A DNA stretch of 64,000 nucleotides from Isoetes taiwanensis (GCA_021234155.1 JAJEKV010000013.1:18290746-18354745), one strand, 5' to 3'. Shown: positions 10,068 to 23,159, numbered from the stretch's first letter. Numbers and translations: made by a program. Notes: generated by a model not told the origin, from the letters alone.

Positions 10068-11060
10068 GTCTATGTCTTTACACAGTGAATGGGATACCTA
10101 CTTCAACCCAAGCTCTGCAACAACATGGCTATTAGCAGTAGAAAGACAAACAAGGAGGATCTGTGACAGACAAATTTGAGAATACTTATTATGAATCCTA
10201 GAGTACAAGTTCTTCTTTGGGTTTCTGTTTACCACATGTAAGCAAATATTTTTATCTTTGAGTTATTTTTCTATGTCGATGTACATAGTAATAGATTTCA
10301 CAACTAGCGTCAATCACCATTCTAAGCTCATCTTCTTTATGATTGAGTTCGCTAGGTCCTCTATGAGGATATTCATAAGCCCTGTTAGAAGATCATTCAA
10401 CCTTTTGGCACCTTGCAAAATTCCTTGTTTTATGCTTAATAATACGTTAGATGAGGTTGGTGTGGTGCTAGAATTTCTAGTACATGTTCTTTATAAAGCC
10501 CCTTAATCATCAGCAAACTATGATCTCAATAATAACTTGATACATTATAAAAAATGAAAGCTAGATAAGGGAATTAGCTGGAGTGAATAAACATTCTTGT
10601 GGAAATTAGTTCAAGGCCTGCAATAAGGATTGTCAAGCTGGTAACTTTCACATAAAACATAAACAAATGGACAAGCCCGCTATACATTATTTGGTGTCCA
10701 AAACTCTCACTATCTTTGTATGTTTATTAATTCGGTATGGCTATCTCTACCACCCTCCTCCCTCTTTCCAAAGATAGGATAAAACGGCATAGGCGCTAGC
10801 TGCAGTAAAATGTGGATAATCTCTTTCTTTAATAATTTGAATCAGGGAAGTAGCCTGCAACTAGAACCAGAGTACGCAGTGAACTTAAAGGTATGTTATA
10901 AATAGAGTATTATGGAGCATCAAAGTTCACTTGACAAGTGGTTTCCCGAGAAGAAATGAAAGATTGAATGATTATGTTGTACTACAAAGTTGAGCTCAAT
11001 GCTCTTTGTAGTGGAACTCAAGAAATAAGTTGGCTAATTCATTACTAGTACACAAAATAC
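10068..11060. other. No gene recognised
   Basis: AT-rich sequence without a supported ORF. A minus-strand stretch near 10460-10310 reads as KQGILQGAKRLNDLLTG and similar for about 50 residues and could be another decayed exon of the gene fragment to its left, but no splice sites or motif confirm this. Confidence 0.4.
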
Positions 11061-11181
11061 GGTATAAATGGCACAAAAAAGGCGGAGCATAAATCGCACA
11101 TATGTGTACAAATGGCACGTAATCTGCCATTTGTGCACGTATGTGCCATTTATTCTCCACATTTTCTTTGCCATTTACACC
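11061..11181. repeat. 121-bp foldback hairpin (MITE-like)
   Basis: Left arm 11061-11116 and right arm 11126-11181 are inverted copies of 56 bases each, with 9 mismatches (about 84% pairing), no gaps and a 9-base loop. Arm ends are ggtataaatggc and gccatttacacc. The flanks on both sides are A/T-rich with no obvious target duplication. A transcript through this stretch would fold into a small-RNA-like precursor. Whether it is a MITE end-to-end or a miRNA-type hairpin cannot be told from sequence alone. Confidence 0.85.
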
Positions 11182-11732
11182 TATTTTTTAGTCTAAGACC
11201 TGTTACTACAAGCAAAAAAGACTAAATTTGGTGCAACTGAGATGTTAAAGACAGGAAGTGCCAATTGCCAATACATATCTAGAGATCCAAGTTCAATTTG
11301 TTCATGTGCAAACTGTGTTATGCTCACTGGTCAGGAATGGCAGATAGTCTTACAGAATCTCTTGGTAGAGTTCAATAAACTCAATTTATGCAAGATCATC
11401 ACCTATAATTAGAAAAGGTCGATTGGACTGGTAAGCTTAGTTATTACATTTACATGGCTATTTATTTGTCATCTCTTACTGGATTGCTAAATTGCCCATT
11501 CTTTTAAATTGACAGTCAAGGGTATTATGTGTAACCATCCATATGTTATGCTTCTTGAATTCAAGTGCTCATTTGAGCTATCATGAATATGATAGGATAG
11601 CAGTGTTAGTAAACAATATCACACTGTTTCAAAAATGCCCAATGGCATTAGCCTCATCAATATAAAGTTAGTAGTTTCCCTTCGCTTTCTGAGTTGTATA
11701 GATTCACCTCCATGAATGGCTAATGTATACTA
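11182..11732. other. No gene; single-copy DNA left of the duplication
   Basis: AT-rich, no supported ORF. The segment just before the breakpoint (about 11700-11780) shares a diverged motif with 11985-12060 (catgaat.g.taatgt...gacaa.gaaca.gattatgtcaat). The duplication edge therefore lies in a locally repeated motif. Confidence 0.5.
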
Positions 11733-11733
11733 G

Positions 11734-14431
11734 ACAAAGAACACGATTATGTCAATTCCACGTTATCTTAGCTTGACTATTTAGGTCATGGTTCTTGCCT
11801 TCATAGTTGTTGTTCTGATACATGAATGTCAAAGCATTATTTCCAAATGATTAAAATGCTTGAGTCTACTTAGTATGAACTTATCAATAATTTCCCTTAC
11901 CTTACTCAGTTGGATGAATTATCCTCCACAATTTGTGAAATAAAACAAAGAACTTCTGCGTTAAGAAAACGAAATCATGTAATATACACATGTCTTGTAT
12001 TCATGAATAGTTAATGTCTTTGAGACAAGGAACATGATTATGTCAATCCCATTTTGTTTAGGCACCGAGCTTTGCATGTCATGTCTCTTCTTTGTTCATG
12101 TGCAATTCATAAACAAAAGAAAACAAAACAATGGAAAATGAACCCCTTTGTTCAGACCATTAATAAGACTCGACACACAAAATGACAAACCAAGAAATAT
12201 GAAAACACACTCTTGGGCCCCCGGAGGGCTCCGTGTGTAGCACCTTGTTAATTGAGCTTGAGGGTTGGATTTGAGATTAAGCTGGAAAACAACCTTGACT
12301 GGCAATTAGAATTCGATTTGAGTCATTGAATTGCTGTCAGGATTTTAGATCCTTAGAACTTGTGCCTTTTGCGAATATAGAATAGATGTTGTTATTGGAG
12401 TTGACTATTGTACTTCAAAAAGAGACCTGGAAGGGTTGAGACAAGTTCTTGCTTGAGATATGGATATGGACTTGCGGATGGAGGAATTTACAATTTTGAA
12501 TATAATAGGAGTATTAGAGTAAGAGAATAGGAGGTTGAATTTGGTTGAATAGGAGTTTGAATAGGAGATTTCCATTGGGCTGCAGATAAACTGACTAATG
12601 TTGCAGTTGTTAGAATATACTGACTAGTGCTTCGAGCCAGCAAAATAAAGCCTAGGTTTCAACCAAGATTCTTATAGAGAAGAACAATGGGGTTTCAATG
12701 TTGATCTGTTTCATGCTGGTATATAGCAACAATTAGCAACTATTTTTTCATCAAGCCCTATCTATGTGGCACTTTTTTTTGGGCATGCAAGTGTCTATTT
12801 TTGAAGTTAGAATATAGGAATAGTCTCTTCTCTAACAACATTTACATATGTTTAGATAAGACTTTAGTTATTTCTCGAAGTTAAATTTTGTTTCCTAATA
12901 TTTCGGTTTGGAACATAACAAACCTTTTGGATTGGCCAAATCACAAATCATTGTTGATAGGTGTAAGGTTAGAATATTTGAGAATATTCTCGTTATTTCG
13001 TGTATGACCTAAGGAGACTTCTGATTGTGGGTTCTTGAGGGAAGAAGAAAAACATTGCCATTCAATGGATTTGTCATGTTTACTGCTCCCCCTTTTTCTT
13101 GGAAGTGATATGCCATGGCCGCTGTGGTATAGTGAACAATTCACCAGACATATGAAATCTGCTTCGTTTTCTTTCCTTCTTTCTCCCCCCCCACCTCATC
13201 TATAAGTTTCACTAAAAAATTGTATAGTTTGGTCTCAACCAATGATGGACCAGTTAGTTCCTAGTTAGAGTCATGCATATTCAGGCTTTTAGCACCATGT
13301 CTCTTCTTACGGCAAGGTCATGATTTCAAGCTTCAAGAGTTCTAATTTATGCAATACAACATGTGAGCTTAATTCCATGCATGGATAAATCAGGAAATGT
13401 TTTTGACCACCTAAGGATAATAATGTAATATGTTGCATTATGTTTGGTAGCATCGTTGTTTTTGTTGGCATGCAAACTAAAGTAGAAGAAAAGATATTGT
13501 TTAATGGCCAAATGAAAGGGAAGAAAATATCTTGTAGGGTGTTGAAAACTTATTAGTTGTTGTGATATTCCTGAAATGAACGTTTTTTAATATACCTTTC
13601 ATCCATTCATGAAATTACCATATTTGTGTTTAAAGAATTGTGAGGATCAAAACTCGAAATGTGCGGGTGTACTTGAAATAATTACCAAAGCATTCGGTCA
13701 TCTCGAGTTTTGAGAGTAAAAATCAAAATATCATAATTGAGTTTATAGTCAAATCATAGGACTGTTGTAAAAAATAAATTTTTAATGTTATCTGATGGGA
13801 GAAGAAAACAACGAGGATTATATATGCATTAATAGTTTATAGTCAAACCATGGGACTGTTGTAAAAAATGAATTTTGAATGTTATCTACAATGGGAGAAA
13901 ACAACAAGGATTGTTTATGCATTAATATTTAACGACGGTGTTTTAGTGGGTGTATTGTCATGCTCATCATACATCACGACAAACCTTACGTAATTTATGC
14001 AATTCAAGATTAGCATTTCGCCATAGGCTCCTACACTAATTTGATTGGTGATGGGCATATTGGTGCTAACTAAGTGCTCTCCAAGTGTACGCAACTTAAG
14101 AGGAATAGAGCAACTAACAAATATCCATGGTTCATTTCTGTTTTGATGCAAAATTTCAGTTTCGCGCTTTCCATGAACATGTCTTTTCCTTTTGTCACAT
14201 GTCCGATATGGATTCCGGTCTACCTTTGAGATTAGCAAAAGGCAATCTAAAATTCATAAACTATCCTATGAAACCAAGTGATGTCACTCCATTACCTTTA
14301 GAATACCAATTCAAATTAAAGACATAAAGATGTAGATCCATAGGCTGCAGCACCAGCATTTTACTCATTTTACTCCTGTAATAAAGTGCATGACTATAAA
14401 TGCAAAGAAAGTAGAGCTGAGGCAAGCAAGG
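11734..14431 (+). other. Peroxidase upstream region, copy A; no gene recognised
   Basis: 2.7 kb of AT-rich DNA with no supported gene. Open frames here (for example minus 14238-13915) also exist in copy B, but only because the whole region was duplicated. They have no recognisable motif. A pair of short internal repeats (tttatagtcaaa.ca..ggactgttg and following) lies at about 13741-13790 and 13835-13885. A TATA-like tataaat is at 14394-14400, very close to the proposed start codon. Confidence 0.6.
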
Positions 14432-15372
<941 letters not shown>

Positions 15373-17006
15373 TGTGACGTTCCAGGGGAATATACGCTAT
15401 AAATACGTATATTCCTGGACCCGTCACTATACAAGTCTTCCTATGTAGCCTTGTATGCCTTAGAAAGTGGCTAGGGGGCATGACCAAGTTATTCATATAA
15501 CTTAGCCAACCTTAGGTTAAGACCATTTCCACGTGACCTTAAACCTATTGGGCACCCGCCACACGGACTTACCCTATTGGAGCCATGTGGCATAACATGT
15601 GAACCCTAACCTATAAAGGCCTAAACCCTAACCCTAGGCCTCTTTTCCTCGCTCCAACAGTCTAGGAACCTTCTTCGCCAACTCCGCTTCGAGAGCCGTC
15701 ACGTGGGCACAAAGATAGCGCGGCAGCCCCTGAGCGTGAGTGCATCAGCAGGAGTGGGAGCTACCTCGAACACCTTGAAGATCATTGAGACGCCAGGATT
15801 GGGAGGGAGTGCTTCTCGAGCAGGTATGTGGAGTAGTGTTTAGTAGTCCATCCGAAGTTAGCACCCTGCATGGGTTAGTGTTTCGATTCTAGAGTAGAAC
15901 CATCCTAGAACTCAGATTCAACATCTTAAACCCTAATCAAGGAACCCTAACTATAAGTTAGATATGTATGATTAGGTTAAGATGTTCTTATGATGATTAT
16001 CATGTTATGATGCTATGTGATGATGGTTGATCATGTTTGCTCCTCTTTGTATTGGGAAGGGGGTAGAGACCTAGAGCCATATGTAGTATGCTCCTAGATT
16101 AGATCCCTTTAGTTCCTATTAGTTGCGCCTCAGGCATAGGAAACCCACCGGGCTATGGAGGCTATGATGTGACTCCAAAGACTACACAACGGGCTAGAGG
16201 CAATGCGAGGGAGGATCCCTGCCGAGTGGGGGCTACGGGGATCCCATAGTGAGCTAGGCTTATGGCTCATCACTTCGGGGGCCGAGCATGGGTCCGACAC
16301 CTCCCCGGGTGATGGTGTCATACCTCAAGAGTTGCAAGTGTCGGCTTGGCTCTTGTTTTGGGGGTTCAACCGGGTATGAATCGTGTGTTGTCACGCATTC
16401 TCTAGCTGCCCGTGGAACCTCTAGACTCCTGAAGGGGAGATGCAACCCTTCCCGCCTCGGCTGGACCCGTGGGAGATGCAACCCGAGTAGTCCCGATGGG
16501 TGATGCCACGGGATTGGCGTGATCCTAAGGCTAGAGTCATGCCGTGAGCCCTGATTGAGCCCATCCGCAAAGTATGCAATGGTGGAGGGGCGGATGGAGT
16601 GGTCAACCCTAGCCATTGTCTTATGCCAGCCCTCGCCATTGTTATGACTCTCGCCCGCCTATCTTGAGGCCTAGGCAAACTCACCATCCTCCTTATGAGT
16701 CGTGAGCCATGGGTAGGAGCTCTTATGTTTTATGGTTTATGATTATCTTCTTTGCTCTTATGGATATCACGATGGACTACCCTTCGAGGTAGTATGTGGT
16801 ATTGTTATTGCTAGTTCTCGACGCTGTTTATGCTTCCACAGATAGGAGCCCATAGGGGAAGGGCGCCAAGACACCTTTCAGGTCCCCTACCCGCACTAGG
16901 ATTCTCTCGAGAGTTTAGATCGGGAGGGCCCATGCGTTGATGGACCGGATGGGGGATTTCTTGCAAAATGTACCACGGGCCCGTGATATTTAGCGGGAGC
17001 GTCACA
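15373..17006 (+). repeat. RE1-A left LTR (1,634 bp)
   Basis: Starts tgtgacgttcc after peroxidase codons for GKPD and ends gagcgtcaca, immediately before the primer binding site. The 7-bp ends tgtgacg/cgtcaca are perfect inverted repeats. A TATA-like ctataaagg at 15611-15619 is followed directly by cctaaaccctaaccctagg, a telo-box-like motif. This is a plausible promoter and start region (inference). The LTR is much more GC-rich in 16100-16700 than its surroundings. Confidence 0.9.
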
Positions 17007-17007
17007 A

Positions 17008-17020
17008 TGGTATCGTGAGC
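17008..17020 (+). promoter_or_regulatory. RE1-A primer binding site (initiator tRNA-Met type)
   Basis: tggtatcgtgagc lies one base after the LTR. The copy-B equivalent (31400-31411) is tggtatcagagc, the standard plant match to the 3' end of initiator tRNA-Met. Copy A differs by agagc to gtgagc, the same kind of change seen at other CAG sites in the window. Confidence 0.85.
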
Positions 17021-17449
17021 AATGTTCTTGGTTGACCAAGAGCTAGCATTGACCATATCCCTGAATAGGTAGACTAACTGGCCTAGCTAATGAATGGAAT
17101 GAGAATTCCAGTCTTGAACCGCGAAATGTGGGAGAAATTTTTTCCCCATTAGGAGGGTCGTAATTAGGTTTAGTCTAAGTGGTAGAAATAATATAGTCAA
17201 AAGAAACCTTCTAGTAAATTTGAGCTCAAGTTGTTCATGAACCGCACCTTTCAAGTGAAAAATTGAATGAGAAATCGCTCAAAATAAAGCTTGAAAGAAA
17301 TGGCGTGAAATGACCACTACTTGGCTCAAAAGGAATTAGGAAATTTTGAGAAATAGTTAAGTGATTAGGGGAAGTACCTAATTATTAACCATTTTACTCT
17401 TAAGAAAAAGTAGCTATTAAACCTATAGAAGCGCCTCTACTCCCTAGAA

Positions 17450-18716
17450 GTTCCAAATGGTAGCTTGAACCTCCCCTTTACCCTTGTAAAACGAATTAGA
17501 AGCTAATCTCCGAAGCTGCCATAAGAGTGTCCACCGAACGAAGAGCTGACGAGATCGATCCAAAGGAGCCGCGAAGATAGAGGCAAGATCACTCGAAGAG
17601 GCCACCATCAGGGAAGCTAAGTTGTTAGGAGGACCAAACAAGTAGCTAGGAAGGTTGGAGGCTCCAGCTTGCACCGGAACGTTGAAGCACTCATGGTGGG
17701 CGGCGACAAGCAAATTCTTGAGGCCCTGCGACCTAGGCCAAACGACGAACTTGGCCACTCAAGCTCTTCAGACGAATCATTTCATTCGAGGAGGAGCAAC
17801 GACTTAGCACTTCAGGCGAATGATCGCAAGGCTCAAGGGAAATTGAGATCGTGTCATCTGCTTCTGGCAGGGGAAGAGCAAGTAGCAAGAGCAAGCTCGG
17901 CAACAGAAGCAACCCCAACACCAAGAAGAGTACGTGAGCAGCGCAAATCGTAGGAGCAACCTCGGCAATACGAGAAACTCCAGCGGCAGGAACAGCAGCA
18001 AGGGGAGCGAGCAATCAATGCGGAAGAGAAGGAAGGAAGAGGCGTATGCAAGGGAGAAGCCAACAAAGAGGCGTGAAGCTAGGCGTAGGGGGAGCATGGT
18101 TATCAGAGAACCACAGCCGGATGAACTACAGGAGGATGAGCCCGAGGAGGAATGACCACACCAACAAGAGGGGGGAGCAAGAGGCTAAAGAAGAAGAGGA
18201 GGAGGAGGCCGAAGAACATACGCGGTCTACGCTCGGCAACCATATCCAATGCAGTCCAAGGGGGGCAACATCAGCGAGAAGCTACTTAAAGCTGAAGCAA
18301 GATATGGAGTACGAGAAGAAGAAGGCAGCATGCAAGATTTATCTCCGCCAATGGATCTGACAAGATAGCTGACTAGGGTCGAAAAGCCAGCCTCCACCAC
18401 CCCGACTTGATTCTCCGAAGAAGGTTCGCCATGGGCCAAATCCTGCAGCACAGTAGAGCTGCTCAGCATATTCGGCATTGCCGATAGTGCACCAGTCGGA
18501 GGATCCAGGAAACCTCTTTTCGAGTGCCTACATCAGGCATCTATGCAGGAGTTCAAGATGGACTACGACTACCGAGACACATCAATGACGGCAGAGTCTC
18601 GCCAGGAAGCGGCCAAAGCCGAGGAGGCCAAGATCTGCACCATTCATGCCAAAAGGATGACCATTATGCTCAAGAGCTTGAACCTAGCACGGAGGATTAG
18701 AAAAGATGAAATTTAG
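17450..18716 (+). pseudogene. RE1-A gag-like region, degenerate
   Basis: Plus-strand frames give overlapping pieces with a strongly charged composition: about 17934-18155 is rich in Arg, Lys, Ser and Glu (KRRKEEAYAREKPTKRR, then DELQEDEPEEE). About 18280-18716 contains LKQDMEYEKKK and a final KAEEAKICTIHAKRM...LNLARRIRKDEI before a stop. Position after the primer site and before pol suggests gag, but no zinc knuckle or capsid motif was found. Minus-strand open frames here are shadows. Confidence 0.4.
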
Positions 18717-19230
18717 GAATCTTTGAATAAAATTTTGAACTTGTATGTCTAATGGTTGTATATATATATATAAAGTTAAAATTTGAAATCGGGTCGCTGT
18801 GCGAAAAACCCCTCTGCGCTCTCCACGCAGGGCCTAAATTCACATAGCCACCCGGTTTCGTTATTTCGAGCCCAAATCATACCCAATTAGCTCAGGAAAA
18901 GTTCCTAGTTAAGTCAGAATTGTCCAAATAATCATGCTAGCATCTTTAATTTTCCTGAAATCTTTGGTAGAAATCCAAAAGACCCGAATCGGTCGCCAGG
19001 CGAAAACCCTCCTCGAGCTCTCCACGCGGGGCTTAATTTCGCATAGCCACCCGGTTTCGCCCATTTTTGCCCAATTTGACCAATTTTCATCCAACAAGCT
19101 GCCATGTAGTGTTTCTTGCTTTGTTTTGCCTAGATTTGCACTTCATGATAGCTCATTTGGACATCCATAGCCATAGAACAAAAGTTTTTCCCATCAAGAA
19201 CCTTTGTGCAGGGAACCCGAGGCATCCCTA
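18717..19230 (+). other. Non-coding segment in RE1-A with an internal direct repeat
   Basis: Two related blocks, about 18787-18862 and 18978-19057, share ctctccacgc.ggg.cttaattt and gcatagccacccggtttcg. A tatatatata run precedes the first at about 18756. Copy B has the same pair at 33208-33288 and 33408-33486. The segment leads into the TATA box of the next ORF, so it looks like upstream control DNA and not coding sequence. Confidence 0.6.
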
Positions 19231-19233
19231 GTC

Positions 19234-19240
19234 TATAAAA
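19234..19240 (+). promoter_or_regulatory. TATA box of the RE1 internal ORF, copy A
   Basis: tataaaa in the context agtctataaaaggggg, 112 bases upstream of the ATG at 19352. A pyrimidine-rich leader (ttctccccatc, ctctctactcatcttcac) follows, as is common for plant 5' leaders. The same arrangement is kept in copy B (33650-33656). Confidence 0.6.
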
Positions 19241-19351
19241 GGGGGCCTCATTTGTCATTTTCTCCCCATCAAAACTGCTCTTAGCACTTCAGGCGATTTT
19301 CCAGCTCTCTACTCATCTTCACAAGCCATTTTTCATAGCTATCTCTGCTCA

Positions 19352-19831
19352 ATGGCGCCATCAAGCTTTGTTAGATGGTACAATGAGGTCAATCACATCC
19401 GTGATTTCCCTGCTGAGCAAGCCTTCCATGTCTTTGATCATCTCTTTGATCTTCATGCCACCTTGACTAAAACTCCCTATTACACCGACATCATTTGCCA
19501 ATATGACCAGCAGATCCTACCCTGGGAAGTTAGTTTGCCACCTAGGGGAGGGAAATGGGTTTCTCTAGACTCTCTCACCCAAGCCATAGGTGGGGGATCT
19601 AAGACCAAGAATAGGTTGTGGGATAGAACCAGAAACATGCCAGATTACATGACCTGTAAGCATCATAGGTATAGATACCTTTCAGCCCAGGCAGCCTTAG
19701 CTTTGTTCATGCAGTACAAGGCAGTCAACCAACAAGGGGAGCCCAACACATGTTATAGGTGCACTATCATCAAGTGTCTTCAGCCATGCCTTTGTATCAT
19801 AGATAATCATCTAGAAATTCATCCTATCTAG
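19352..19831 (+). CDS. Conserved 159-aa ORF of unknown function inside RE1, copy A
   Basis: An uninterrupted frame starts MAPSSFVRWYNEVNHIRDF in a good plant start context (gctcaATGGC) behind a TATA box. The protein looks globular: FHVFDHLFDLHATLT at about 27-41, ILPWEVSLPPRGGKWVSLDS at about 55-74, GGGSKTKNRLWDRTRN, CKHHRYRYL, and a Cys-rich tail. There is no signal peptide and no obvious membrane segment. Flanking gag and pol are riddled with stops, while this frame is intact here and intact over the first 115 or so codons in copy B. It does not match gag, protease, RT, RNase H or integrase. It may be a gene captured by the retroelement, or a nested gene with its own promoter. I do not recognise the family. 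Confidence 0.55.
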   Translation: MAPSSFVRWYNEVNHIRDFPAEQAFHVFDHLFDLHATLTKTPYYTDIICQYDQQILPWEVSLPPRGGKWVSLDSLTQAIGGGSKTKNRLWDRTRNMPDYMTCKHHRYRYLSAQAALALFMQYKAVNQQGEPNTCYRCTIIKCLQPCLCIIDNHLEIHPI

Positions 19832-20089
19832 GTAATTCAGTCTAGCACACCAAGTACACCCAGTGAATGAGTCTCCTTCTACCACCCCCCATGATAGTAA
19901 ATAAGTACCTTTCTCAGTGCCTAGTAGAGTGCCAAATGCCAAGTGGGACATTTGGGGTAGAGTGGATAAAGGTATAAAAATAGGGTTTGTAAAGTAAGTA
20001 GTCATAAATAATTGTTGTGTGATAGTATTAGTTGCCTTGTGCGTAGGGCAGTAATATAGGGTAGGAGAATCTTCCTTGCAGATTCTCGA

Positions 20090-22190
20090 CAATGAGAGCC
20101 ACCTTTCGACAACATCAACGAATCGAAAAGCAAGAGGGCAACCTCATCAAGAAACTTCAGCAAATCAGCATAAGATGGTACAGGGAAGCCCGAACACAAA
20201 TAATAAAGGGAAGACCAAAGGAAGGACGACATGACATCAAGATTAGACATAAGAATTGCTAAGAGGGCTATGCAACAGCCAATGGGCATCGTGGCACTTA
20301 TGAAATTGATGACATTAGGGAGGAACACCTCCTAGTCAAGGATACTCCGTGCCATATTGTCTCGAGAATCGACCCCACATCGATTTTAATTAATGTCACA
20401 AAATATGCCACCAACAAGTAGATGACTTCATCAACTTATGATATCAAGAGTTTCAAGGATGAGACCGAAAGCATATCTCCTGAAGGGAAATTATCATAGG
20501 TATCCGTGCCATAGTAGTATCGATTTAGACTTCAAGCAAAGATGCTTCTGGCTAAGGAGGTATTACAAAGCCGCCAAAGGGTGGGCTGCTCAGAATAGGA
20601 ATATGGCGAGACTACAACAAACTTCTTCCCTCATCAGCCCCGATACTTCACACCAGCCTACATCAACCTCGCAAGCATCATCTCAAGATCATGATGATCT
20701 TCGATCTTTCCACCTTAGAGATGGAGGTCAAACACCATCAAGAAGAGGCATCATGAGGGACCAAATACCGCACTATTAATTGATCACCAAGATTAGTCCT
20801 TGCGGATGGATGCAAATAAACTTCTCGCCAAGAGAGAAGGTGCACGCTTAGGAGTGGTAAAGCACTCGACATTGTCTTCACCTTTATAAATGAAAAAAGA
20901 TGTGGCTGCCGTGATGAAGAATCAAATCGACAAGCTCAACACAACAATATCAATTCAGAGTTAGAAGAATCATCCTCGAATCTAATAACCTTCAAGGCGG
21001 ATGAGTTAAACACTAAAGATTCTAATGCTAGTGGTGAACATTACCCTCAAGCTTTTGGGATGCATAATCGGCCGCTTATGTTATCTACATTCAAAGATCA
21101 TATAACAACTCCAAGGATACCGACTTTTCAACAAATTAGGGATCATTGCCTTGTTACTCCAACCATTAACGACTACACCAAAATCTAAGCGAAGTTAGAG
21201 GACCTATCGATAGTTGAGTATCTTAGAATTATGGGTGATAGCATCCATGATGGGATTGGGACGAAATTTCGGTAGATTTTTTTTGTTTTTTTCTTTTTAG
21301 AAAGATGGACTCCAAGAATTGAGCAAAGCTTCAAGGATTGGGAAGAAAATGTATGGAGTACAACAATTGTATACATTGTCAAGTGATATCCAATGTATTG
21401 GAACCTCTTCGTGAGCTTGATCACCTCGCTAAGAAGCAACCGTCGACTATATATATGACGAGTACTTCCGCAGCATAAGGAATAATCCGACCAAATGAAG
21501 GGAAGAAATCTAATAAGTCCGCCAACTTTTAGATGGCATCAACTCAAAGGTGGGACTATTCCAAGAGGGCAATAATTAAGAAAGGGCAGATCCTAGAGTA
21601 TAGAGTAGATCTAAAGCAAGAATAATTATCTAATCATATAGTTTTCTAGGTGTGCCCAAAAGTAATGTTATGCTTTACAAAGTTATGGCCATAGGATTTA
21701 TGAAAGTAGTTCTTTAACATGTTAATTTTGCACCTCCTAGATGATGCACATCTTTAAGAGCCAGACTCTTAAGTCTAAATCTAGGCCAAGAATTAAGCTT
21801 CTAGGGCCAAGTAATTAGCAAGACCAACGAACAAGAGTAAAATTCGACATCAACCTTAAGCTTAAGCAAAGTAGAGCATCGGCACCAACTTATGTACATT
21901 GGCAACTATGACCTCATAATAAGCATGCAATATTAAAGTCGGGCTAAGGCAATAATTGATTATCATAAGCAAGAGATACTTATCCCAAAGACCAAAGAGC
22001 AAGTACCTTATAATTTAAGTTAAGGAAGTAATTCCAATCGCATAACGATGTCAAGAAGCAATTACTTAAGTACATCATGAGGAATGAGGTCGTGACATAA
22101 GCTACAAGTTGTCGAATCCCGACTACAAGAGTAAGAAGGAAGATGCTACTTCGAAACGCTTGCCCCGCCAATTTCTAAGTTAATCAATAA
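20090..22190 (+). pseudogene. RE1-A gag/protease region remnants
   Basis: From ATG 20092 the frame reads MRATFRQHQRIEKQEG and continues in broken pieces (IRWYREARTQIIKGR; later LLAKEVLQSRQRVGC in another frame) to about 20780. Then short, mostly unreadable pieces continue to 22190. The position between the 159-codon ORF and RT suggests the end of gag and protease, but no D-S/T-G motif could be found. In copy B the equivalent (34500-36240 and 38518-39540) carries additional A/T-rich insertions. Confidence 0.4.
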
Positions 22191-22195
22191 GTCCC

Positions 22196-22915
22196 ATGAT
22201 ATATCTCCAGGTGAAATTTGAGAGCTTTTTGCTCTATAGAGGCATAGAGTCGAAATCACTCTTTTTACCGGAGGCAGAGCCGACCAATGAAGGCTCTTTT
22301 ATAGAATCAACACTTCCGGAAGCTAGCAGAGCTCAAGAAGCGCTTGTAGGAGTTGATCGACTTGGGGATCCTTTCGGCCAAGATGGAAGTCTAAAGATGT
22401 ATATCAACCATGGGCAGCTCAACAAGCAACCACATAATGGATCAGCCCCAAGAAGCGTGGATTCTTCTACAAAATCGGACTTAAGCTCTGCAATCGCAAA
22501 TAAGGATGGAAGGGGAAGATAATTATAAGACTTCACAAAGGATAACTTGGTATGGGCACTATCACTTCACGCTGATGCCCTTGAGTCTATGGAATGCTCC
22601 ACCAACTTGTATGCATTTGAGGACGACATCTTCAAGATTCCTTTGCATGATTTCTTCATCAATTCTCTTGACTTTACATCGCGATCTACAAACAAATCAA
22701 TGGAAGAGCATGCACCGTAGGAGATGTTAAGACGTCGCCACTCTTTGGCAAGCTTTTGAAGCAAAGAATTTGCAATGCCATCTCCACTTCGCAGTTTAAT
22801 TCAGCAAGAAGATAGAAGAAGCCATCTTCCCCAACATGAAGTTCAAGCACATAATGGGCTAGTCTTTGCAAGAGTGCAAGGATCTGATTAAGAAAGAGAA
22901 ACCTTCAAATATTTT
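22196..22915 (+). pseudogene. RE1-A reverse transcriptase remnant
   Basis: Motifs in order: DGSLKMYINHGQLNK at about 22385-22429 (equivalent of DGS.RMCIDYRELNK), then YGHYHFTLMPLSLWNAPPT at about 22551-22608 (equivalent of YGHYEF..MPFGL.NAP.T), then a decayed active site where copy B still shows FDDIVIYKDKSMEEHA. This order and wording are those of Ty3/Gypsy chromovirus RT. Copy A has lost the DD pair (reads ctttacatcgcgatctac at 22669). Non-functional as read. Confidence 0.75.
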
Positions 22916-23159
22916 AAAAAGGAAGGTAATCTCTAATAGCAAAGAACAATTATGCACTCCAAAGTATAAGAAGTAAGAACAATCTTCCATGACACGCATA
23001 ATAGCCCTATTTCCTACCATGCAAAATTATAAAGGCCTACTTCAAGATTAGAAGTAGCTACGCCCGGCCGGTTATGAAGAAGCGATAATCGATATATCCA
23101 AGAATGTCAAGGGAGCCAAGCCGGGACAAGGGCGAACAATTTCAATTCCATGAGTTTTG

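Noticed and set aside
13915-14238. 107-codon minus-strand ORF upstream of the peroxidase, also in copy B (28293-28616)
   Set aside because: Its presence in both copies follows from the segmental duplication alone. No motif, no promoter, and a plus-strand frame overlaps it.
17008-17020. tRNA gene
   Set aside because: The match to tRNA-Met covers only the 3' end complement next to an LTR, so it is a primer binding site (likewise 31400, 38161 and 45509).
17733-18097. Overlapping minus-strand ORFs with Leu-rich, membrane-like composition (also 32214-32522)
   Set aside because: Antisense shadows of the charged gag-like region; codons for Lys/Glu/Arg read backwards give Leu/Ser/Phe.
18717-20089. 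A separate nested insertion in RE1 carrying the 159-codon ORF
   Set aside because: Possible, but no terminal repeats were found and the only candidate target duplication (aatct near 18716 and 20072) lacks convincing element ends. Kept as an internal part of RE1.
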